From Epichloe hybrida (Eukaryota > Ascomycota > Sordariomycetes > Hypocreales > Clavicipitaceae), in NCBI GenBank assembly GCA_019022495.1, contig JAFEKR010000002.1:5828001-5892000 (forward strand): a stretch of 64,000 nt of DNA, written 5' to 3'. Positions 24,546-35,669 of this stretch are shown here, one piece after another; position 1 is the stretch's first letter; each line of letters starts with the position of its first letter. Below the pieces are notes generated by a model. The model was given only the letters and a program-made list of their open reading frames with translations. It ran no database searches and was not told the DNA's origin. Both the position numbers and the translations under genes were made by a program.

Positions 24546-25098
24546 GGGCGCTCTTACTACTTACTAGTAATAACCTATACTAGTCTATCCCTATTAGAAA
24601 TAGCTAGTCTAATAGGAAAATTAAAATAATTAAGCAATAAATAATGCATACGCTAGGTACTAATAGTATTACTATAGCTAGCTTATTACTTATTAATAGA
24701 AGAATAAAAAGTATTAAATAACCTTACTAATATAACTCTTCTAAGATTATCTAGATTATTAGGTTCTTTAGGAATATAGTTAAGTTATGATTTTTTAAAA
24801 CCTTAGATATTAGTAGTATTATTATAGCGTTATTATAACTAACTATTAGTTACATTAAGTGATGTTTTTGTGAAGCCTATAGTATTAATAATATTACTAT
24901 AGTGTTCCTATCTCTTAGTATTTATAAATTTAAATAAAAAGGCAGGAAGTTATATAGTTATTACTTTCTCTTTTCTTACCTTACTTATAAAATCTAGTCT
25001 TCTTAAAAGTAAGTTAGTAGGATTTAATTTCCCTATATAATATATAATTTTAAAATCAAAAGGATAAAGCTTATTAAGCGTAGTTACTTACCTACTAG

Positions 25099-27430
25099 CA
25101 GAGTATTGTTTGTAGTGTAGTTAGTGTAGTTTTTAGGAAAAATTTGTATTTGTAATGTAGTTTTTTTTTTATAGTTAGTGTATTATAGTTTTTTTTTTAT
25201 AGTGTAGTGTAATATAGTTTTTTTTGCTTGTAGTGTAGTGTAGTTAGTGTAGTTACTAACTACACTAACTACAAAAACTACAATGTAGTGTTAGTAAAAA
25301 AAGTAGGCCTTTTTATTATATAATGTTATTATAAGGATTAAAAGAAAGCTAGTTATATAAAAGCTTTTATTATTACCTATTTTACTTAATTAGTTATAGA
25401 ATTTATAATATTTACCTTTTTTAAGGATTTTACTATAACTAGGGTTATTTATAATATTATAACTTTTTAATAATATTATTATATTTATTACTTTATTTTA
25501 CTAATATAACTTTAAGAAAAACTAACTTATTCTTTTATTTACTATTACTACTATTTATTTACTATTTAAACTAATTAAATATTACTTTAAGCTTTATAAT
25601 TCTAAAGCTTTAAGAAGTTATATATAGTAACTTTATATATCTTATTATAATAATATATAAAGAAAGAATATAATAGACTAATATTTATAATTTTTTTAAT
25701 AGATAACTAATAGTATTATTTTAATTACCTTATATAGCTTAAATAAGCTATAAAAAATAAGTTTAACTTATTTTTAAAAATAATACTAGGACTTAGTTTT
25801 ATATAATATACTATACTTATTATAAAAGCTTTAATAACTTTTTATAACCTTAATTACTATTATTACTATAATTACTATTATTTTACTTTTATTATTATTT
25901 TAAAAAATATAAAAAGAGAAAACATTTTTATAATATTAATATTTTTAAAACCTTAAAATACTAAGTTATTAAAAACTATAGAAAATATTACTAAGATTAC
26001 TAAGATTACTAAGATTACTAAGATTACTAAGATTACTAAGATTACTAAGATTACTAAGATTACTAAGATTACTAAGATTACTAAGATTACTAAGATTACT
26101 AAGATTACTAAGATTACTAAGATTACTTATAATATTATTAGTGTTAAAGTTTAATAAAAAATAAATAACTAATAAATAACTTAAATATAAATACTAGTAA
26201 TTATAAGTAAATTACTATAGTAAAAGCTATAGTTTTTAATAACTTAGTATTCTAAGGTTTTTAAAAATATTAATATTATAAAAATGTTTTCTCTTTTATG
26301 TTTTTTTAAAATAATAATAAAAGTGAAATAATAGTAATTATAGTAATAATAGTAATTATAGTAATAATAGTAATTATAGTAATAATAGTAATTATAGTAA
26401 TAATAGTAATTATAGTAATTATAGTAATTATAGTAATAATAGTAATTATAGTAATAATAGTAATTATAGTAATTATAGTAATAATAGTAATAATAGTAAT
26501 AATAGTAATTATAGTAATTATAGTAATAATAGTAATTATAGTAATTATAGTAATTATAATAAAAGTTATTAAAGCTTTTATAATAAGTATAGTATATTAT
26601 ATAAAACTAAGTCCTAGTATTATTTTTAAAAATAAGTTAAACTTATTTTTTATAGCTTATTTAAGCTATATAGGGTAATTAAAATAATACTATTAGTTAT
26701 CTATTAATAAATTATAAATATTAGTCTATTATATTCTTTTTATATATTATTATAATAAGATATAAAAAGTTACTATATATAACTTCTAAATCTTTAGAAT
26801 TATAAAGCTTAAAGTAATATTTAATTAGTTTAAATAGTAAATAAATAGTTTAAGCTTTTTTAAAGTTCTTATTATATAACTAATAATATATTAATATTAA
26901 GTATATACTTCATTAACTTTTTATTATTTATTTAGATTTATTAACTAATTATATTATATTATTTAGGGTATTTTTAATTAAAATAATAATAATAAATTAT
27001 AGAAATAGTAAATAATTAGTAGTAATAGTAAATAAAAGAATAACTTAGTTTTTCTTAAAGTTATATTAGTAAAATAAAGTAATAAATGTAATAATATTAT
27101 AAATAACCCTAGTTATAGTAAAATCCTTAAAAAAAGTAAATATCATAAATTCTATAACTAATTAGGTAAAATAGGTAATAATAAAAGCTTCTATATAACT
27201 AGCTTTCTTTTAATCCTTATAATAACATTATATAATAAAAAGGCCTACTCTTTTTTTTACTAACACTACATTTGTAGTTTTTGTAGTTAGTGTAGTTAGT
27301 AATTACACTAACTACACTACACTACAAGCAAAAAAAAACTACATTATATTACACTACAAAAAAAAAAACTACATTACAAATACAAAATTTTCCTAAAAAC
27401 TACACTAACTACACTACAAACAATACTCTG
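25099..27430. mobile_element. Palindromic hAT-like element with arms near 1 kb, inserted in B1
   Basis: 2,332 bp with termini CAGAGTATTG and CAATACTCTG, the same ends as the 409-bp MITE at 40952. The whole left arm (to about 25985) recurs in reverse complement in the right arm (about 26225-27430), which is longer because of a TAGTAATTATAG-type array at about 26325-26560. The centre holds a 9-bp tandem repeat. No transposase is encoded. The flanking 8-mers do not match (CCTACTAG on the left, ATCCTATC on the right). Confidence 0.85.
25989..26126. repeat. 9-bp tandem repeat ACTAAGATT
   Basis: About 15 perfect copies at the centre of the palindromic element. Confidence 0.95.
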
Positions 27431-28028
27431 ATCCTATCTAATTAAATTACATTCTCCTAATCCTTTTTTAATAATAATTTTAGATAAATTATTAAAGACT
27501 ATATACCTATATTAAATAACGCTTACATAGCTAACTACTAGTTATCTTATTATAAAAATACCTATATTTTTATTCTATTATCTATAGGGTATTCTATAGT
27601 AAGATTATATTCCTAGGTCTATGCTAATTAAACTAGTATTATATTAGGAGATATAGCTTTATTATTACTTTCTTTATGCTTCTTAGTTATATACTTAGTA
27701 CTTTTATAAGTAAAATAATCTAGTACTTAATAAGCTAGTAAAGTATACCTAGGCTTTTTATATTTATAGTATACTAGGGATAATCTTTTTTCTTAATCTT
27801 TACTTTATTACTATACCTTATTTATAGGTAATGTAAAATAAGAGCATTACCTTTTTCTTTTAGAGTTCTAACTTTTATTATTATTTTAGCCTAAACTTAT
27901 TATAACCTTTACTTTCTTACTCTAGCCTTATAGTTAGCTCTAGGTTATTAGAATCTCTTAACTAATTATTTACTTCCTTATAGTATTATTTAAGCTATTT
28001 AAAAAGATTATAATTCTTAGATATATAG

Positions 28029-28225
28029 TGTTACGTGCAGGTTTGGCACGATGTAAGGCAAATCCGTCAGAGAGGCTAACGGATCTGCTATTATAAAGTT
28101 ATACTAAGTTTGCTATAAGAGCTACTATTAGGTATAAGGTAAGATATCTAAAGAAGGTTAATTCTTTCTATCTAAAGTCTAAATCTAGTCTTATATGCGC
28201 TTATATTTAGCTCCGCCACGTAATA
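28029..28225 (-). repeat. Left LTR of Gypsy E
   Basis: 197 bp. The outer end TGTTACGTGCAGGTTTGGCA is unmutated; the inner end is TACGTAATA-type mutated (CACGTAATA). Confidence 0.92.
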
Positions 28226-28499
28226 AGTACTAGGCATGCCTTAAAAGACAACTATCCTAGTTAGAGGTAGTTAGACTATAACTAGATTTATACTCCACCT
28301 AGCTAAGTAAATTAACGAAAAATTATCTATTAAAATCGCATAAAAGAAAAATTTAGAATAGCTATTGCCACGTATTATAATAACTTTTCATTGCCTTATA
28401 TCCCTTAATAAGTCCTCTAGAATTATTATATTAAATAATATATTTAATGTTTCTAAAATTAATTTTCTATTTGCTACCTTCCTATTTTCCACTGCTAAT

Positions 28500-30700
28500 T
28501 TCCTATTATTTAGTAAATTCTTAAGTTCTATTATACTAACTATTTCCATTTTAATTTAGTCTAAATTTATTCTCTTAGTCTAGCAAACTAGCAAATTTAT
28601 CTAGCTTTTAGTAAAATCTTAAATTTTATTATACTATCTATTTCTATCCTAATTTAGTCTAAATCCATTTTCTTAATCTAGTAAACTAGCGAATTTATCT
28701 ATCTCTATTACTTTAATTATTAGTAAGGGCAAAGTTAAAGATACTGTTTGTCTTTACATTACTACTATTTTTAATTTATCTAATAATATAGGCAGCGTTT
28801 TATTTAGGCTAGATAAGACTAGTATTATTAGCGCTCCTTATTATAAAACTATTTAGTTTTTCGCTATTTTACTAGGTAGCTTAAGCTTCTTTATTAGTAT
28901 TAGTAGTAGCACTATTTCCTCCTATAAATATTTATTACCTAATCTTAGTGTTATTTAGCGTTCTTTATCTTATAGGGTATTAAATTTACCTAAAACTAGT
29001 GTTATTAAAGACTAATTCTTCTTGCTTAGTATTAATAGTAAGCCTATCTTACCTTATAGTTACCTATTACCTAAATTTAGTATTACCTAAGCTAGCGTTA
29101 CTAGAGTTAGCGTTACTAGAGTTAGTATTACTAAAGCTACTCTTGCCTTCCTAGCATATTCTTTATATCTTTTTTACTCCTTTATTAACTTATTAATAGT
29201 TACTACCTAATCCTATATCTTTCTTAATATCTCTATTACTATATTAGCTAGAGCTATAATCTTTACCTTATACTTATCCTTTTAAACTATACTTTATTTT
29301 AAAGTATTAATCTATTTATTAAATTTAATTAGTGTCCTGCCTATATTAAGTTTAGTAATTCTCTCTTTCTAGTCTTTTAATATATCTAATATCTTTAAAA
29401 ACTTATCTTAGACTACTATTACCTCCTTCTATATTAAAGCTATTAGTTAGTAAACCTCTTTTACTAAATCCTTTACTATTATATACACTTTATTTGCCTA
29501 TCTTCTAGTATCTTTAAATCCTTTCTTTACCTAGTTAACTTAATTAACTAGGTTATTAATCTTACTTTACTTATATTATTTACTCCTTTCCTTATCCTTC
29601 TATAATTCTAATGATTTCTATGTTAACTCCTTCTCTATGCTAATATAAAGTAGGTTTGCTTATCTAATACTAGCTAAAGCGCCCGCTATTATAGCATTTA
29701 CCACGCTATATTTATTAGCAAAATAAAGAGCTAAAAGATTCACTTACAGTGGCAGAGATAACGTACTATTATATATAGCTATCTGCTATTTACATTTAAC
29801 TATTATACTATTATAGAAAGCTACTACTACTGTTTTTACCTAGCCCTTTGCTCTTCTTATTACTTTATATTCTATTAGATTAATAATAATCTAATGTGTA
29901 AGCTTTCCTGCCTATCTTACTATAGCTTATTTTATAATTAATATGGCCTTTTATTCTTTAAATATAGCGAAGATCTATATAATTACGTTTTACTATAATG
30001 TAAAATACATATCCTTTAAGTTAACTTCTAATCTATTAAACACTATTATAGTGCCTTTAAGGGCGAATTTATATACGCAGGCCTATATTATGTGTTTAAT
30101 GTCCTAATCGCTATTCTTATAACCTAATTTAGTGTGTTTAAACTTACTAAAACTAACTCCTTTAATACTCTTTCCTTTATATTTTACATTAAATTCTTCT
30201 ATTGCTCTTTTACACGCTACTACACTAATATTAGGCATTAGCTTTTAAGCGTTAGTTCTAGATCTAGGCTTCCTAAATCTAAGGAATAATAGCTTAAAAT
30301 TAAGGTCTATAATTTGTTTGTAAACCTATAATAGTCTAATAATATACTTAGTAGGCATTTCGCTAATATTATTATTTATCTTACTTTCTATATCCTTATA
30401 TTTACCCTTAGCGCCCTTAGCTTTAGTTTTCTTATTACTTTTAGGTTTAGACTTTAGTTTAGGACTATCCTTAGTAAGGTTAAATCTAACCTTATTACTA
30501 TTATTTTTGTTTAATTTATTAGTAAAATCCTTATCCTTTTAAGTTACTTTTATTTTCTTTAGTTACTCTTATCTTATAACTCTTATATAATTATCTATAA
30601 TTAAATCTTCTATTACTTATTTGCGTTTTCGCTGCTCTATATTTAAATCTAACTCTATACTTATAAAGTTATTATTATTGTTATTACCTTGCTCCTTAGT
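28500..30700 (-). pseudogene. Unrecognised RIP-broken ORF 3' of pol in Gypsy E
   Basis: From about 30660 leftward a single minus-strand frame remains readable for about 2 kb, interrupted by in-frame TAG/TAA codons of RIP type. It has a basic stretch (KLKSKPKSNKKTKAKGAKGK), a more ordered part (AIEEFNVKYKGKSIKGVSF, KFKHTKLGYKNSD, ACVYKFALKGTIIVFNRLEV), a likely coiled coil (NNLVN-VN-VKKGFKDTR; EVIVV-DKFLKILDILKD), then a Thr/Leu repeat segment with VTLTLVTLT. I do not recognise the family. It lies after integrase, where Gypsy elements normally have only the 3' LTR. It could be an added ORF, a captured gene, or a displaced gag. Confidence 0.5.
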
Positions 30701-30928
30701 GTTAACTATGTCTTAGATAGCCTTTACTATATTAATATTTTTATTATATCCCTCTGTTAATTATAATAGTATATTTAATTTATCCTATCTTATTCTTAGT
30801 TTATCTAAATACTACTGCTATTATAACTATATAATTTATTATATAGAATATAAATATATCTTTAGCTAATTCTAATATTTTACTTAACTTAAATAGTGTT
30901 TAAAGAACTTCTTCTCTTTATAATAGGT

Positions 30929-31099
30929 TGTGAGGCGCTGTACGTTGTAAGGTGTGAAGGCCTAAGGGCAACCCACAGGGTGTTGTTATGCGCAAGCGAC
31001 AGGTCTTAAGTAATTGTAAGGTGCAATGTTAGTAACGGCTAGCATTGGCAGATCTTTTGGTCAATTGGGATTCCTAGCACACCTTCTAGGTCTCTTACA
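30929..31099 (+). repeat. Left terminal repeat of the TRIM
   Basis: 171 bp. It contains GTAACGGCTAGCAT, whose exact reverse complement lies just inside the interior (31104-31117). Confidence 0.92.
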
Positions 31100-31142
31100 A
31101 TTATGCTAGCCGTTACGAGTCTTCTGGCTACGCTAGGTCCTA

Positions 31143-31153
31143 GGTTCGAATCC
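31143..31153 (+). promoter_or_regulatory. B-box / tRNA T-arm-like motif inside the TRIM
   Basis: GGTTCGAATCC matches the Pol III B-box consensus exactly and continues CACGAGGC, like a tRNA 3' half. No A-box at proper spacing and no full cloverleaf was found, so this is not called a tRNA gene. It is in tRNA sense, so it is not a normal primer-binding site. Confidence 0.6.
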
Positions 31154-31380
31154 CACGAGGCAAGGTGCGCGAGGTCCGCACGGGATTGATCGCTAGGCTA
31201 GGTAGCTTACGTTAGGCTCACAGGGTAGCTAGGGGACAGGGCCGTTGTGTCCGCCCTAGTGGGCCTTGGGGGTTCGCAATTACTGATTATCCGAAGGGGC
31301 TACGGAATCCGGGCCTATTCCCTAGCTAGACGGTGGCGGCGCGCTGGCTTAGGACGAGCCCTAGTGAGGGGAAGGATAGT

Positions 31381-31551
31381 TGTGAGGCGCTGTACGTTGT
31401 AAGGCGCGAAGGCCTAAGGGCAGCCCACAGGGTGTTGTTATGCGCAAGCGACAGGTCTTAAGTAATTGTAAGGTGCAATGTTAGCAACGGCTAGCATTGG
31501 CGGATCTTTTGGTCTATTGGGATTCCTAGCACACCTTCTAGGTCTCTTACA
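31381..31551 (+). repeat. Right terminal repeat of the TRIM
   Basis: 171 bp, differing from the left copy at six sites, five of them transitions. Confidence 0.92.
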
Positions 31552-32399
31552 TAGGTTATAGTTCTTAGTTTTGCTAAAAGCTTATCTATTTGCCTAATAT
31601 ATTTAGCTCTTTCTTTATTAGTAATGGATTGCTACTATGCTAAATTAGCGACTATAAGCTAACCTAATAGTTAATTCTATTATATTAAAGCTAGGATCTA
31701 AATGTAAAGGTATCCTGCCTATATTTGCTTGTAAAGTGTTTAATTGCGTATGTTAACCTTATTATTAAAACAAACAAAATCTAGTATAGCTTCTAGGTTA
31801 TAGTATGGATTTACATAATGTCTGTAAAGCTTATATTTAACTTCTAGTGCAATATTTTTATGTTTAACCTAATGTTTCTTATAGTTATTATAATTCTATA
31901 TTTCCTATAGTAAAATTAATTCTATTTCTTATAGCTTTTAGAAAACTTCATAACCTATGTTATTATCTTTAGGCTTAGAGGCTATTAAGTAAAAATAAGA
32001 CTAAGGTAAATTTAACTACGCTTCTATTAGATTTAACTACGTGTAAGTAGTAGTGGTATTAGGGGATAATATAAAGTAAGAGTATAGTAAGCTTCCTCTA
32101 GTTAGTGTAAAAGAGTAATATATATACAAGGGTCTAGCTACTTTAATCTATCCTATTAAATCTAGCTATTTGCTATTAACTTTTTTCTTTTATTATTACT
32201 ATTCTATAGGTAAATTAAGGCCTTTCTTTGCGTATTCCCTTTGCTAATTAATTAGGTTTTTCTTAAGGTAATCTTCCACTATCTTAGCTACATTAATTTG
32301 CATTTCGCTTTTAGCTATCTATTAATTATCTTTAGCTATGTATCCCTTTTATCTAATAAGGAATTTTACTCTTACTATTTTAGTCTATTTAAAAATCTT

Positions 32400-34000
32400 A
32401 ACCTAATAACGATAGATTTGTTTAATCTCCTAATAATCCGCTTCCTCTAGATTATTAAATATAATTAGCGGCAAAGCTAGTTTTTCCCTATTAAATAAAT
32501 CCTTTCCTTATGCTAGTTTCTATATCTATACTACTAACACCACTAGATAGACTTAAGAGTCTAGAGGGAAATCTAATTAATATACTAATAGGTTTACCTT
32601 TTCTAGTACCTTATATAGCCTTACTCTCTATAGTAACTATTTTTTCTTAGGCTTACTAGGTAACTTATATCCCTTATATAATTATAAATACACTATATCC
32701 CCTGCGTTAATATTAACTAGTTTATAACGATTATTATACTAAATCTTAGCGAGGGCAGCGGCTATTATAATTACTAGCTAAGCCTTATGCTAGTATAGCT
32801 TCTATAATACTACTATATTATTTGCGCTAGCCCTAGTGTTAGTTACGTTGTTTAGAGAAAGAAAATTAACAATGCTTAAAGGGCAAAATCTATATAATAG
32901 CTTATTAGGCGCCTACCCTATGCTTGCCGCTATAGTGTTATTTAGTTAATGCTATAGCGCTAGAAGTAGTAATATTCACGCTATATCTAGGTCTATTACT
33001 ATATAATATTAGATTATAATTATTACTATCTAATTCTTCCTTTTTGCTATTCTATCCATTTAGGGATAGTATACTATGCCTATAAGAAGTCTAACTCCTA
33101 CGCGTCTAAATATCTCTTTTTATATATTAGATATGAATTTTAGGTCTCTATTACTAATAATTTGCCTTAGTAATCCCTAATCTATGATATATAATGCACA
33201 AAGGAGTAATTCTGCCTAGATTTCTACTAGGTATATAGTGTGCCCTAGTATTAGAAAAGTCCTTTTGCTAAATAGGCAATTTACTAGGCATAACGAATTA
33301 TATGTTATGTATCCTTTTATTTGCCATATTATATTTGTAGCTAATACTTCTAGTATATCCGTTATAAAGTTAAGTAAAATTATATAGAAAGGCATTGGTT
33401 TTAACTATAAAGGTTATAACTCTCCTAGTGGTTTTAAGCAATTAATTGCATTCTCCTAATATACTATGTAATAAGCTATATACTTATAAATCTATTAGCT
33501 TATTTATAGGAAACACACTAATTAAAGCTTTACTACTATCCTAGTAATTCCAAAATGTTGCTGTTTATTATAAACTAGTTATAGTATAGATTTAACCTCT
33601 ATTATTAGAATATAAAGATAGAAAAACCTGTCTTTACTATAATAGTATAATAAACTATCCTTACGTAAATCCTATCTATATAGGGGAATTTTTAGTCTAA
33701 TCTAGGCATTCTTTGCTGCTTATCTCTCTTAGTATGCTTTTATAGCTATAATAATTTAGCTAAACTTTTAGTTAGATTAATACCCTTAGATAATTCTAGC
33801 CTTAAGGTTATTATTAATTATTATAGTTACAATGTATTCCTTAGTAGCGAAATATACACTTACATCTAGTTTATTATATTAACTTTTTTATGCTACTTCC
33901 CTATAGGTTACCTTTACTAGTAACCTTAAAAGTGCATCTAGTACTATATTTAGCACTCCTAGCACATGCATTACTTTTAAGTTAAATTATAATAGATAAT
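32400..34000 (-). pseudogene. Gypsy E RNase H end and integrase region
   Basis: The frame near 34000-33900 reads FNLKVMHVLGVLNIVLDALL, matching the Gypsy RNase H end (HVPG..N.V.DALSRL). The sequence to about 32400 occupies the expected integrase position and shows RIP-type stops; I placed it by order more than by motif. Confidence 0.55.
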
Positions 34001-34749
34001 TCATAACCTTAGCTAATTTTAGATTAGCCTTGTCTAAATCTATTATTAATAAGAAGGTGTGTTTAATAATGCCTTTTGCTAGAGAGTGGTTAGTTAATAT
34101 ATTAACCACTGTGTTATTAGATTAAACCATTTTTTAAAGCTTCCTAACACTTTATATAATTATAGCCACTTTCGCTTTAGTTAAACTATATTATTTCTTA
34201 ATACTTAATATTGCTCTTAAAAGAAATAGGATTAGCTATATTTAGTTACTCTTAATATCCCTTCTAGGAATGCTTTAACTATCCTATTCTTTTTATAATT
34301 AAAACGCGTATAAACTAAATCCTTCCTTATAGGCATTAATTTTAAGGAAAAGCGGCTTTTTTAAATTATAATGCTATAGGGTTTATTTCTCGCTTAAGAA
34401 TGTTTTAATATCTTTAAAAGCCTTTTTCTCCTCCTTAGTTAGTAAAAATATCTTTTATTATATTAATCTTTTCTATACTAGCTTTAAGATACTAGTGATT
34501 TTCTTATTCTTATTATGAAACTCCTTTAATAATACTATTTTTTATTCCTATAATAGTTAGATTTATATATTAAACCACGGGATTTTATTACGGAGGAAAC
34601 TAGCTATTCTAATAAAAGTTTTAAGACTTAATAAATTGCTTAGAAAAATCATTTTTTAAAAGGCTTTAAGTCTATTATTAGTGTTAATAATTCTATTGCT
34701 ATTTATAATAAAACTAAGTAGTTAAATAGCTAGGTAACTAATAAAGGAC

Positions 34750-35669
34750 TTTTTCGTAGCAATTATTATCCTATTTTCCTTAAGGATTTTAAGCATAATA
34801 TTAAGGTAAACTAAATGCTCCTTAATACTATCCGAAAATACGATAATATTATTAATATATACTTGTACAAAATGTTTATATTTTCAGAATAATTTGTCCA
34901 TAAATCATTAGGCAAAAGCAGGGGAATTCTTATATCCTATTAAAGCTATATTTAACGCCTCAAGGCCTTAATTTAATATAACCACTATACATGCCTAGTA
35001 GTCTTTTCTAACTAGTAGCTAGTGGAAAAATCCTATTTTATTAAATAAAGAATAAACCTCCTTACTATAGGTATTATCTATAATATCACTTTAGTCTAGT
35101 AAAGGGTATATATCTAGTATCACTATATTATTAAGCGGTCTTATATTAATTATAACTTTTCCTTTCCTTTCCTAACTAGTTTCTTACTAGACTATAAACA
35201 CTAGACACACTATAGCTACTAGCTTATCTAGGTATATTATCTTCCCTTTTAGGTAGAGTTTATTATATACTTTATTAAGTTTGCTTATATCTTAGCCACC
35301 TAATCTATAAGGTCTAATTAGCTTTATTTAATGTTACCACTTATTAATAAGATTAATCCTTATTTTCTTATCCTTAGGCATAGGAATAATGCCTTTATCC
35401 TAATAGATATTATATTTATTAGAAAGCTAGATAAATTTGCTTGTAGCTTTATAGTTAATATTAGCAATTCGCACTCTAAATTTGTTAGTAATATATAGAA
35501 TCTCTTCTAGATATAAAATCCCGTATAATAGCACTCTTATATTAACTTTCTTTAGGTTAAGCTTATCCTTTTCCTTATTAGATTTATTACTATTCTTATT
35601 CTTATTTTCTATTTTCTCTATAATATCTTTACTAAAATAAGCATAATACGCAAAAGGGTTATTAATCAC
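34750..35669 (-). pseudogene. Gypsy E reverse transcriptase and upstream segment
   Basis: A Lys-rich open stretch (35669-35427, ending TNKFRVRIANINYKATSKFI) lies just upstream of the RT. The RT then reads KGKVIINIRPLNNIV, LDIYP, RKDYSACIVV, EALN, GYKNSPAFA, KYKHFVQVYINNIIVFSDS. This is the fungal Gypsy branch with DIRGLN-type box 3; the catalytic YIDD appears as YINN, as G-to-A RIP would give. Stops at Gln/Trp positions break it. Confidence 0.8.

Larger units (their letters stand above)
30929..31551 (+). mobile_element. 623-bp TRIM (miniature LTR element), nearly RIP-free, inserted in Gypsy E
   Basis: Direct terminal repeats of 171 bp (30929-31099 and 31381-31551), each TGTGAG...CTTACA, flanked by TSD TAGGT (30924-30928 and 31552-31556). 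The 281-bp interior has no ORF. A purine-rich tract (GTGAGGGGAAGGATAG) sits directly before the right repeat, setting + orientation. The repeats differ at 6 of 171 positions by my reading. GC content is far above the surroundings. The interior contains GGTTCGAATCC (31143-31153), a perfect Pol III B-box as in a tRNA T-arm. It depends on another element for retrotransposition. Confidence 0.9.

Noticed and set aside
31100..31170. Possible tRNA gene in the TRIM
   Set aside because: The T-arm-like B-box is present, but no A-box, acceptor stem or anticodon arm of proper size could be matched.
35427..35669. Stand-alone 80-residue gene
   Set aside because: It is the Lys-rich segment just upstream of RT in Gypsy E that happens to lack a RIP stop.
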